A stretch of DNA of 64,000 nt, taken from contig CALYLW010000314.1 of NCBI GenBank assembly GCA_944989445.1, positions 541,624 to 605,623 on the forward strand, given 5' to 3'. This document shows positions 34,918-43,923 of the stretch, one piece after another (the stretch's first letter is position 1; the number at the start of each line of letters is the position of its first letter). The notes under the pieces were generated by a model, which worked only from the letters and a program-made list of their open reading frames with translations, was not told the origin of the DNA and did no database searches. The translations under genes and the position numbers were made by a program. This stretch comes from Ampullaceana balthica. Taxonomy: Eukaryota; Mollusca; Gastropoda; Lymnaeidae.

Positions 34918-35078
34918 CTCTGTGACGTCCTTGATCCTTGAACTTGCCATCTCCAGACCACTGTGACGTCATTGATTCTTAAACTTGCCATCTCCAGACC
35001 ACTGTGACGTCATTGATCCTTGAACTTGCCATCTCCAGACCACTGTGACGTCATTGATCCTTGAACTTGCCATCTCCG
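34918..35078. repeat. 41-bp tandem repeat, 4 copies
   Basis: Units contain TGACGTCATTGATCCTTGAA followed by CTTGCCATCTCCAGACCACTG. Each unit holds the palindrome TGACGTCA, the consensus of the cAMP-response element, in three of the four copies; the first copy has TGACGTCC. Confidence 0.9.
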
Positions 35079-35159
35079 CCTATATTCTACGTCAGAGATT
35101 GGTATCCCATATGCCATACACCAACCACTTGGATCTCCAGACTAACGCAAAGACACGAT

Positions 35160-35370
35160 TATGCTAATTTTTACACGCTTTTATTTAAGTCACAGTGTGT
35201 TTGTATCCGTCAAATCTTGTAACGTAAAATTAAATAACTTCGGATAGTCCTAGAGATCTCAAAATTTTACCATAGATAGATCTTGGATGCCAATGCACTG
35301 TATCAAAATTTCAGATCGATCGGATGTACTATAATTAAATTAATGCATTTTTTAAAGTTTATCTCTATAT
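35160..35370 (+). repeat. Unclassified interspersed repeat, variant B
   Basis: It starts ACACGCTTTTATTTAAGTCA and ends with the shared core (ATTTCAGATCGATCGGATGT) and TTTATCTCTATATTT. It matches 36826-37030 and 38934-39115 on the same strand and 16990-17180 inverted. No coding capacity. Confidence 0.7.
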
Positions 35371-35604
35371 TTCTATTTCTCACACAACGCCTCTCGCCAT
35401 AGTAATTTTCAAGGCGAGGGCGGGGATGCAAGAACCAATGAAAAAATGGGGTCATGTCCTCTCCAGCCAATCGGCGTTAGGTGAACATGTGAACACTGTG
35501 TGCGTTCATGACCTTTGTCTGCACGTGGCTTTACTATGGGTCTGTCATGCAGACACCGACAATGTTTACATCACGTGCTGTACACATTCAACATCCTTTT
35601 TAAA

Positions 35605-36078
35605 TCCTTTATATTAACTCATGGTGTCTGCTTGCTTGCACCCTTGAACCCTTGCACCCTTGCTTGTCGCCAAAACTTTGGATCAATTTTTAACCCACTT
35701 CCTCGTAAGCTAGCGAGCTGAAATTTTGCAGGCAGTTTCGTACCGATGATATAAACAATGTATTAAAATTTCAGATCGATCACATGTACCGTAATTGAAT
35801 TATTGATTTTTTAGATTATTTTATTTATTCCTATGTATTATGTTATTTTTTGAGATAGAGTGCAAGGGTGCGCATTATATTGAACAACCTTTCTGTCGCG
35901 CAATAAGGTGCGTATTTTATTGACAACACTTTTTGTAAACATATTCCTGATCGGTGCGCATTATATTAAACATGTTTTACGACACAACTACAAATTTGTA
36001 TTTTTGGATGGTCTTGCGCTGCGTATTATAATGAACATTCTTTTAGTTACTTCTCGTACATAAAGGATTTATAGTCAA
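35605..36078 (+). repeat. Unclassified interspersed repeat, variant A1, copy 2
   Basis: It begins AAATCCTTTATATTAACTCA and ends CGTACATAAAGGATTTATAG. It contains TGCTTGTCGCCAAAACTTTG, AGCGAGCTGAAATTTTGCAG, the core, and three GTGCGTATT/GCGCATTATATT phrases. A second copy follows almost directly (36108), giving a tandem pair. Confidence 0.75.
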
Positions 36079-36538
36079 AAACTTGTTTTTTTTTAACGTT
36101 TTTTAAAAAATAAATCCTTTATATTAACTCGTGGTGTCTGGTTGCTTGCTTGCACCCTTGCTTGTCGCCAAAACTTTGGATCAATTTTTAACCCACTTCC
36201 TCGTAAGCTAGCGAGCTGAAATTTTGCAGGCAGTTTTGTACCGATGATAAAAACAATGTATTAAAATTTCGGATGAATCGCATGTACCGTAATTAAATTA
36301 TTGATTTTTAAGATTATTTTATTTATTCCTTTGTATCATGTTATTTTTTGAGATAGAGCGTCGCGCTGCGTATTATATTGAACAACCTTTCTGTCGCGCA
36401 ATAAGGTGCGTATTTTATTGACAACACTTTTCATAAACATATTCCTGATCGGTGCGCATTATATTAAACCTGTTTTACGACACAACTACAATTTTGTATT
36501 TTTTGGATGGTCTTGCGCTGCGTATTATAATGAACATT

Positions 36539-36731
36539 ATAATACGCAGAAAAGAAGAGGCAAGCCCGAAAGGCCCATGCTGTAAACCCTCCAGGAGATG
36601 TCGCACTCGTCCCTTGTCCCTTCTGTTCCCGAACCTTTCGTGCAAGGATCGGCCTAATCAGCCATCTGCGCACGCACAGACAACCCTCGGATGACTAGAG
36701 TGGTCCTCGTCGTATCGACGGACGAACGAAC
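36539..36731 (+). mobile_element. 5'-truncated LINE, 193 bp
   Basis: Flanked by a perfect 12-bp duplication ATAATGAACATT (36527-36538 and 36732-36743). The content matches the 3' end of the LINE at 5012-5542, including the terminal GACGAACGAAC. The first six bases (ATAATA) are extra and may be template-switch or filler DNA. Confidence 0.9.
36546..36698 (+). pseudogene. LINE ORF2 extreme C-terminus with C2H2 finger
   Basis: An open frame of 50 codons to the stop at 36696-36698, starting AEKKRQARKAHAV and containing the finger CPFCSRTF-ARIGLISHLRTH and the end HRQPSDD. Same LINE family as 5013-5504, with a few substitutions (Trp to Arg in the finger loop). It is too short to function. Confidence 0.85.
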
Positions 36732-36825
36732 ATAATGAACATTCTTTTAGTTACGTCTCGTACATAAAGGATTTAGTAAAAAAAACTTGGTTTGTTGCGG
36801 TTTTTTTTATTACCACGTTTTTACA

Positions 36826-37255
36826 CGCATTTATTTAAGTCACACTGTTTGTATGTTGGATCCATCCATTCATCCTTCCTTCAAATCGTGTAACGTAAAA
36901 TTAAACCACTTCTGATGGTCAGAGAGATCTCAAAATTTTACCACATACAGATCGTGGATGACAATGCATTGTATCAAAATTTCAGATCGATCGAATGTAC
37001 CGTAATTAAATTAATCAATTTTTACTTATCTCTATTTATCACTATTTAGAATGTTTAGTCGTCTGCTAGAGTTGACCTCCACGGCTCACTGGTTTCACTC
37101 CAGCCCTCGTTCACCAAATTCCCGTGTTTAACATCAAGGGCAGGGAGATCAGCTCGTTTCAGTCTGTAAATGTTTGTCGCGCGATGAACATTAACAATAC
37201 TTTTAGTTCTGTCTCATATATAAGGGATTTATAGTCAAAAACTTTGTGTTTACGG
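36826..37255 (+). repeat. Unclassified interspersed repeat, variant B plus the A2 3' end
   Basis: Variant B (36826-37030) with the core ATTTCAGATCGATCGAATGT. It then runs into the 3' part of variant A2 (TTTCAGTCTGTAAATGTTTG to ATATATAAGGGATTTATAGT, about 37156-37235). Both pieces occur separately elsewhere, at 38934 and 48300. Confidence 0.65.
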
Positions 37256-37398
37256 GTTGTTTAATCAACACTATCACATTAAGTTATATAAACAATTCGC
37301 ACTAGAGGGATACAAGTAATTTCAATGTGTTGATGTCAGAAGTGGTTTGTAAAGAGTTTTTATTATGTTACAATAGAGCGAGGATTCGTCAGACATGC

Positions 37399-37453
37399 TG
37401 GCCAAATCGTTACCGTGATCGATTGCCGACCTGGAGATACGTGGTTCAAATTT
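37399..37453 (+). other. tRNA-like pol III promoter pair (SINE relic)
   Basis: A perfect A box TGGCCAAATCG (37399-37409) and a B-box-like GGTTCAAATTT (37443-37453) are spaced 44 bp apart, as in tRNA genes. The duplicate at 39220-39277 keeps the A box (TGGTCGAATTG) although the sequence differs, which supports a tRNA-derived origin. No acceptor stem is visible. Confidence 0.5.
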
Positions 37454-37899
37454 CAGTTGGGGAAACTGTTTTCCCTTTAATTTTAATGCATATATTTGTA
37501 ATTTATATTTTAAATAATCTATCTTTTTACCACTATCACATTTAAGTTATTGACAATGAAGTTTAACTAATTAAATTGAATTGATAAGGTCGAAAAATCA
37601 ATTAAAAAAATGTTGATACTGAAATGTGGAAAATAAAATAATGTAAAAAAATCTTTTTTAAAAGGACACGCTTTTATTTACATATAGAAAGTGCACTAAA
37701 AAGAAGGAAATAAAATTTTTCTATGAAAACAGGTGAAATCGGTGAACCTATCTACTGCACATAAAGAGTGGGGCGCTCATCACAACTCTCTATCGTATAC
37801 AAGGCTGCGAAACATAAAAACAAATTTGTATGAATATTATTATAAACAGTAAAAGTTTCACAACTTTGATCATATAAATGCTCATATCACATTAATTAG

Positions 37900-37902
<3 letters not shown>

Positions 37903-37994
<92 letters not shown>
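37903..37994. repeat. (AT)n microsatellite
   Basis: About 92 bp of TA repeat with one G, in the loop of the inverted-arm element. It is absent from the duplicate copy at 39880-39900, where only a short AT stretch remains. Confidence 0.95.
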
Positions 37995-37996
<2 letters not shown>

Positions 37997-38182
37997 AGAG
38001 AATAGATGCAATGAGAAATGATTAGTGATGGGCGCCCCACGCTTTTATGTGCAGTAGATAGGTTCACCGATTTCACCTGTTTTCATAGAAATTTTTTATT
38101 TTCTTCTTTTTAGTGCCTTTTTCTATATGTAAATAAAAGCGTGTCCTTTGTAAAAAAAAGATTTTTTTACATTATTTTATTA

Positions 38183-38514
38183 TTAACTCGCTTTCGTTCC
38201 TGTGGCATTGTTTGTGTGTCTGTCCACAATTTTTCAAATTTGCCAACGTAAAATTTAACCACTTCTGATGGTCCTAGAGATCTCAAAATTTTACCACAGA
38301 TAGATCTTGGATGACAATGCATTGCTTCAAAATTTCAGATCGATCGAATGTACCGTAATTAAATTAATGTATTTCTTAGTTTATCTTTATATAAGCCTCT
38401 GTACCCGCCTGCCGTAGTTTAATATCACGTGGCGAGTTCACCCCGTGATCTAATCGCTTTGTTATTAAAAGTTGGGCGGGCGCTGTTGAGATGTTCGGTA
38501 AAATAAATAGAGGT
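38183..38514 (+). repeat. Unclassified interspersed repeat, core copy
   Basis: It begins TATTAACTCGCTTTCGTTCC, a start shared in inverted form with 49200-49290. It then has CTTCTGATGGTCCTAGAGAT and the core ATTTCAGATCGATCGAATGT at about 38333, ending near TTTATATAAGCCTCTG. Confidence 0.6.
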
Positions 38515-38925
38515 AAAAAAATATTTTTAAAAACCACGTTTTTATTAGTGGACTAAAAAGAATAAAATAAATAAAGGTAAAAAAAATGATTTTCAAAATC
38601 CCCCGTTTTTATAAGTGGACTAAAAAGAAGAAAATAATTTAAAACTTACAATTTCAAGTACTTCGATTTAGTATGACTAAAAACGTGGGGCGGGTGTTTG
38701 GTATAAAAATTAAAGATTTCTAATTTAGAAGGCAAAAGAGAGATCTATAAGTGAGAGAATGAATGAACCGCATATGTTAAACCTCATAAGCTCCCGCCCC
38801 ACGTTTTTAGTCATATTAAATCGAAGTACTTAAACTTATAAGTTTTAAATTATTTTCTTCTGTTTAGTCCGCTTGTAAAAACGTGGTTTTTAAAAATAAT
38901 CTTTTTACCTTTATTTATTATTACA
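38515..38925. repeat. Inverted repeat with long arms
   Basis: The left arm includes CAAGTACTTCGATTTAGTAT and ACTAAAAACGTGGGGCGGGTG. The right arm includes the complement (CGCCCCACGTTTTTAGTCAT and AAATCGAAGTACTT). The outer parts AAAAACCACGTTTTTA and AAAACGTGGTTTTTAAAAAT also pair. The right-arm sequence recurs at 47817-47915. It is probably a foldback-type element of the same unclassified family. Confidence 0.65.
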
Positions 38926-39130
38926 CGCTTTTATTTAAGTCACACTGTTTGTATTTTGTATCCGTCAAATCTTGTAACGTAAAATTAAACCACTTCTGGT
39001 GGTCCTAGAGATCTCAAAATTTTACCACAGATAGATCGTGGATGACGATGCATTGTATCTAAATTTCAGATCGATCGAATGTACCGTAATTAAATGAATG
39101 CATTTTTAGTTTTTAGTTTATGTTTATATT
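38926..39130 (+). repeat. Unclassified interspersed repeat, variant B
   Basis: ACACGCTTTTATTTAAGTCA (38933) to the core ATTTCAGATCGATCGAATGT (39062) and TTTTTAGTTTATG. A close copy of 35160-35370 and 36826-37030. Confidence 0.7.
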
Positions 39131-39164
39131 ATCGCTCACCCAATGAACCACGCCACAATTTGCC

Positions 39165-40076
39165 CTAGAGGGATATACGCAATTTCAATGTGTTGATGTC
39201 AGAATTTGTCAGAAATCGGTGGTCGAATTGTTAGCGATACTGTAATAGACTGACCTGGAGGTGCGGGGTTCAATTTTCAGTTGGGGAAACTTTTTTTTTA
39301 TGACATAAATTTGTAATTAATAATCTCTTTTTAATCACATTTAAGATATTAACAATGAAGTTTAACTAATTAAATTGAATTGATAAGGTCGAAAAATCGG
39401 TTTAAACAATTTTGATACTAAAAAGGAGAAAATAAAATATTTAAAAAATCTTTTTTAAAAACGACACGCATTTATTTACATATAGAAAGTGCACTAAAAA
39501 GAAGAAAATAAAATTTTTCAATCCGTGAACCTATCGACTGCACATAAAAGCGTGGGGCCCTCATCACAACTCGCTATCATGTATAACAGGGGTCTCCAAA
39601 CTTTTCTGCCGGAGGGCCGCATTAACTGTCAAACACCAGTTTGAGGGCCAACTACACACAGTTTAGTGGTAAACTATAGGTAAAAATATATTCTTTTTTG
39701 GAGATTAAAAGGCCTCCAGGGGCCGGATGAGAGGGCCTCACGGGCCGCATCAGACCCGCGGGCGTAGTTTGGAGACCCCTGGTGTACAACACTGCGAAAC
39801 ATAAATACAAATTTATATGAATATTAATAAACATTAAAAGTTTCACAACTTTGATCATATACATGCTACTATCATATTAATTAGAAAAAAATATCTATAT
39901 GCAAAAGAGTAGTTGCAAAAAGAAATGAGTTGTGATGGGCGCCCCATGCTTTTATGTGCAGTCGATAGGTTCACGGATTGAACATTTTTATTTTCTTCTT
40001 TTTAGTGCACTTTCTATATGTAAATAAAAGGGTGTCGTTTTAAAATAAAAAAAAGATTTTTAAAAATATTTTTTTC
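39165..40076. repeat. Duplicated 0.9-kb block, copy 2, with a hAT insertion
   Basis: Collinear with 37300-38182, including tRNA-like boxes at 39220-39230 and 39267-39277 and the inverted arms (39428-39560 and 39925-40076). It differs by a 195-bp hAT insertion (39587-39781) and lacks the long AT array. Confidence 0.75.
39587..39781. mobile_element. Non-autonomous hAT, 195 bp
   Basis: The ends CAGGGGTCTCCAAACTTTTC and the complement of CAGGGGTCTCCAAACTACGC are inverted. Flanks ATGTATAA and GTGTACAA (6 of 8) correspond to a single site in the paralogous block (TCGTATACAA near 37795), which acts as an empty-site control. No coding capacity. Confidence 0.88.
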
Positions 40077-41583
40077 ATTCATTGAGCTGAGGTTAGCGTA
40101 CTGTGGACCCCGGAGTTATCCTTCCGGACGTGTTACCTCAATAATTATTTATTAAGTCCCGTGATTTTAAATTTACCTATTAATTAGCAAACTTAATCAC
40201 AACATTTGTATGTGTGACTCTTAATTTTATCGTTGGTCCTTTAATTGAATTGTTGGTTCTTTACTTTAATTGTTTGTTATTTACTTTTATTGTTGGTTTT
40301 TTATGTTATTGTATTTTTAAAAATACCTTATTATTTGCTCTTTACTTCAATTATTATTATTTTTTTACATCTATTGTTTGTTTTATTCTTGTATTTTGTG
40401 TTGATCTTCACTAATATTCACTGTTCTGGTGTTTACTTCAATTCTTGTCTCTCGACTTTGCTGTATGTGACATCACCAATGTTCAAAAACACACCGTAAA
40501 CATTAAAGGATGAAAAGTGATATGAAAGAAAACTAAGATCCCCCAAAGTTGTTACAACGTATTTGAGCTGGGCAAACAAAACATAAGAAGTCAAGTTTGT
40601 TCATTATTGACGTCACAAAGAAATCCAAAAGCCCCAAAATTGTTGCACAACATATTTGAGCTGGACAAACACGACATAAAAAGTCAAGTCTGTTTATTAT
40701 TGGCGGCTCATGAACTGAATGTCCCTCTGGCAACAGGAACAAGTCACGGTTCAGCAACTGTGTTCCGTGTCTTCAAGGTTAAAGAATTCAGCTCAACCCA
40801 AGCGTGGCGGATCTCTCGGCTGAGGTGGCAAGGGGTGGAGGTGTACTAAAGGGAAATAGACCGAAGCTTAGATTTAAACTCGTGGAACAGGATCTAGGAA
40901 ACATTTGGGGAGGGGGTTGAGGGGATATCAAACTATGTGGATTTCAGGGGCCAGCTGAATCTGTTTGTGATGCAAATTAACAAAAATATCATTTGTTTTC
41001 TCTGCACTTTTGATCGTTCAACTTTCGTTTTTGTTTATGATGAAGGGAAAATTAAATGTATCTGAACGGTTCATGGTAGTAAAACTTTTTCCATTTGTTC
41101 TCAGTATTGACAAATAATAGCCTAAAATCAAACTTCATCGGTCACTCTTTTTTCACAGTCCTCCAGATCTCATTAAATAATAAGTGACCAATGGACCGTT
41201 CGTTCACTACAATGACAACGCAAGACCACACATCTTTGTCCACCTGAACTTCCCTCCTCTACTTCTACTTAAATCTATGGAATCATATTGGCCAATTAAT
41301 CCTTTCCTCTGTTCAATAAAAATAACAAAAAAAATCTAGCATACTGGTGCGCACCCATTTCCCTTGCGCATCAGTTAAAGCATTATTCAATCTAGGTTAA
41401 TTTCGAACATCAAATACCGTCACATGAAAATTGTAAAAGTAGAAAACACGAATTTTGGAGTGTAGATCATAGAAAGATATGAGAAAATTAATGTTCAAAG
41501 CAGTTGGGTAAAAGCTATACACAGATTCGAATTAACCCGGTGCCCCCAATAGCCATGATAGCGAGCCCTTGGGATTTGGAATA
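40077..41583. other. Unassigned stretch with one local duplication
   Basis: T-rich sequence at 40200-40440 (TTTATTGTTGGTTT words). An imperfect duplication of about 75 bp lies at 40541-40612 and 40631-40705 (shared GAGCTGG-CAAAC, ACATAA-AAGTCAAG and TTATT). A frame at 40607-40849 is open for 80 codons, with no similarity I recognise. The rest is unique. Confidence 0.5.
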
Positions 41584-41729
41584 CAGTTGTACCTCGGTAT
41601 ACATCTGCTTTGGTATACGTACAACTTTGTATACGTCCTGATTTGAGGAAAAGCATTTTGCTTGGTATACGACCTTTGTTTGGAATACGACCCTATTTTG
41701 GATTACGACCCGCGTGCTAGAACTTGTAT

Positions 41730-42148
41730 GGGGTCGTCCATAAATGACGTCACGCGATTTTGGTCCATTCTCCTTCTCTCTTCGTCACACGTCGTCACAT
41801 AATGTTACCCCCCTCAACTAGGACGTCACAAAGTTTCGCCCCCCCCCTTTTTCCCAATTAAAGCTAGGCGTAATTCCTATTTGAAAATGAGCAGGTTTCA
41901 AATCACTCTATTGTCATTTTAAGTATGCATTTAGGTTAGTGTAAGCCTGCACTCCAATATCGCAACACGCGTGAATCCATGTAAAGCATCATTAAATAAA
42001 CTGTAAGCAATCAAATATTTAAGTCGAACTTTTATTTAAAGTTGCGCGCTTTGATTGTTTTTACGTCACATTTCTTAAATATCCCCCCTCCGCCTCGTCC
42101 ACAAAAGTGTGGCCCCTATCCTCTAGATGCGTGACGTCCTTTTATAGG
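41730..42148 (+). mobile_element. Harbinger-like MITE nested in a pogo-like element
   Basis: The left end GGGGTCGTCCATAAATGACG matches the family terminus. The right end is worn (GATGCGTGACGTCCTTTTA). The interior matches 52096-52487 in the same orientation and 6647-8077 inverted. Confidence 0.7.
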
Positions 42149-42160
42149 CGATACTCAGTG

Positions 42161-42406
42161 TTTTGGTACTGCAGTTGCTACCATACAGTGGACGATATAG
42201 TGTTTTGGTACTGCAGTTGCTACCATACAGTGGACGATATAGTGTTTTGGTACTGCAGTTGCTACCATACAGTGGACGATATAGTGTTTTGGTACTGCAG
42301 TTGCTACCATACAGTGGACGATATAGTGTTTTGGTACTGCAGTTGCTACCATACAATGGACGATATAGTGTTTTGGTACTGCAGTTGCTACCATACAGTG
42401 GACGAT
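42161..42406. repeat. 42-bp minisatellite, 6 copies
   Basis: Units of GACGATATAGTGTTTTGGTA plus CTGCAGTTGCTACCATACAGTG, nearly identical (one G to A). Forty-two is a multiple of three, so frames on both strands stay open (YCSCYHTVDDIVFW and complements); I treat these as artefacts. Confidence 0.95.
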
Positions 42407-42993
42407 TCGCGAAAAAACTCTTAATGTGTCACGTGATTTTGCAATTTTTTGTTAAATAGTAAATTCACTTACCATAAGTTCTAAGAAAGTTAATGAGAGG
42501 AGCCAAGAAACGAAAAAAAAATGCTTAGGATCACTACGGAGTTGAAAAAAAAAGGAGATTGTTATATAAGATGAAATGGGCGTGCGTGACCGGGACTTCA
42601 TTGAAGCATGCCAAGAATGACGATTACTGTGATTGTGAAAAACAGAGACTCTATTAAATGTACAAAGGGGCTGAAATCGATTACAAAACAAAGATCAGGG
42701 ACATTAGAATTATTAGAGCATGTTGAAACATTGCTTTTTATCTGGATAACAGGAAAAAATGGTTAAAGTTATTTTTATTTATGTAAAGTAGTATTAAGTA
42801 GTGTTTAAATTATTTTATACAACCACCTCAATAAATTTTTAAATACGAAAATAAAAATACGATTTTTTTTCATGGGAACGGATTAATCATTTTCCCTCTA
42901 TTTCTTATAGTACAAACCGGTTTGGTATACGTCCGAATCGGTATACGTCCAAGGATCTGGAACGAATAAAGGACGTATACCGAGGTACCACTG

Positions 42994-43923
42994 TGTGACT
43001 TAATTGCAATATTAAAACACCCTCATTCCCTCTCATCTCGAGCGCCCTGGGTCCCTAACCCCCTGACCCTTCCCTCACCCCTTGTAAGTTTATATGTTTG
43101 GTATGGCATCCGTCAGTCCTCAAGAGGCGATGGCGTTGACTCCTGTTCCTCTTCGTTTATTATTTAAAACGACTATTAGTAACCATGTCACACAATTCAG
43201 GAAGCATTTTAACAGACCCGCACTCTGGCCAATTTTTATTTTAGGATTTTTTTAGAACCTTTTACTGTTCAGTAATGCCCTGGGAAAAGAACTTAAAAAT
43301 CCCCCCCCCGGGGGGGGGGCGGGCAAATCCCCAGTGTTTTCTTTACGTTCTGCTTCCACTCGATTCCAAGCGAGACGCAAGCTTTCAAAGAACTTGATAC
43401 TTACAGGACAGAAATGAAAGCGAACATTTTTTTTTACTTCGCCAACAAAATTTGAAGAATTTCTGGAACATGATCCACAGATCACGTGATACCACGGGCG
43501 TCACAGAACACAGCGACACAAGAGTCCCCTAAGCCTTCTGCGGTGCTGACCGAGGTGTCACCTCTTCGTATCCACCTCTGTTATTTGAAATTTTTGTGAA
43601 AGCTTTGAGTTGCTCTGAATGAAGGAGAGGACATTTATTACCCGATATGCACTTGACAGCAGCATTAGAGTGACGTATTGTGGATAGACATGCCGTCCAA
43701 ATAATAGAAGTTCAAGAGATAATAATTGTAAAGAAAGAATTTTCAAGTGAGAGACAAGTGACACTTCCAATAGAGTTTAGCGAAAAGATACATTAAAAAA
43801 AAAGAATGAATTAAAATATTAGTTTTTATTTATTTATAATATTTTGTTATTAATAATATTGATAATAAATGATACATTTTAATATGCAATTTAAGATTAT
43901 CTTCATACCAAGGCATATATATA
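42994..43923. other. Unassigned stretch
   Basis: No gene recognised with confidence. A self-complementary homopolymer junction, 9-10 C followed by 10 G, lies at 43301-43319. Minus-strand frame 43252-43485 is open for 77 codons across it (MICGSCSRNSSNFVGE start), but its reading through the C/G run is not persuasive. Confidence 0.45.

Larger units (their letters stand above)
36108..36775 (+). repeat. Unclassified interspersed repeat, variant A1, copy 3, with LINE insertion
   Basis: The same family as 35605-36078, beginning AATCCTTTATATTAACTCGT and ending CGTACATAAAGGATTTA. Near its 3' end it is interrupted by 193 bp of LINE tail (36539-36731). Copy 2 serves as an empty-site reference. Confidence 0.8.
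37300..38182. repeat. Duplicated 0.9-kb block, copy 1
   Basis: It matches 39165-40076 in order: CTAGAGGGATA, TTTCAATGTGTTGATGTCAG, a tRNA-like pair of pol III boxes, TTGGGGAAAC, TTGATAAGGTCGAAAAATC, then an element with inverted arms of over 100 bp (about 37629-37790 and 38025-38182). The arms contain ACACGCTTTTATTTACATAT and CTGCACATAAA. In this copy the loop between the arms holds the AT array at 37903-37994. Confidence 0.75.
41584..42993. mobile_element. pogo/Tc1-mariner-like element with nested MITE and minisatellite
   Basis: The ends CAGTTGTACCTCGGTATACA and the complement of CAGTGGTACCTCGGTATACG are inverted, with further GGTATACG words inside both ends. TA lies before the left end and TG after the right end, so one flank base may have mutated. 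It carries no transposase. It contains a Harbinger-like MITE (41730-42148), a 42-bp array (42161-42406) and AT-rich remaining sequence. Confidence 0.75.

Noticed and set aside
42107..42459. Cysteine-rich repeat peptides on both strands
   Set aside because: The 42-bp array keeps all frames open; it is nested in a non-autonomous transposon.
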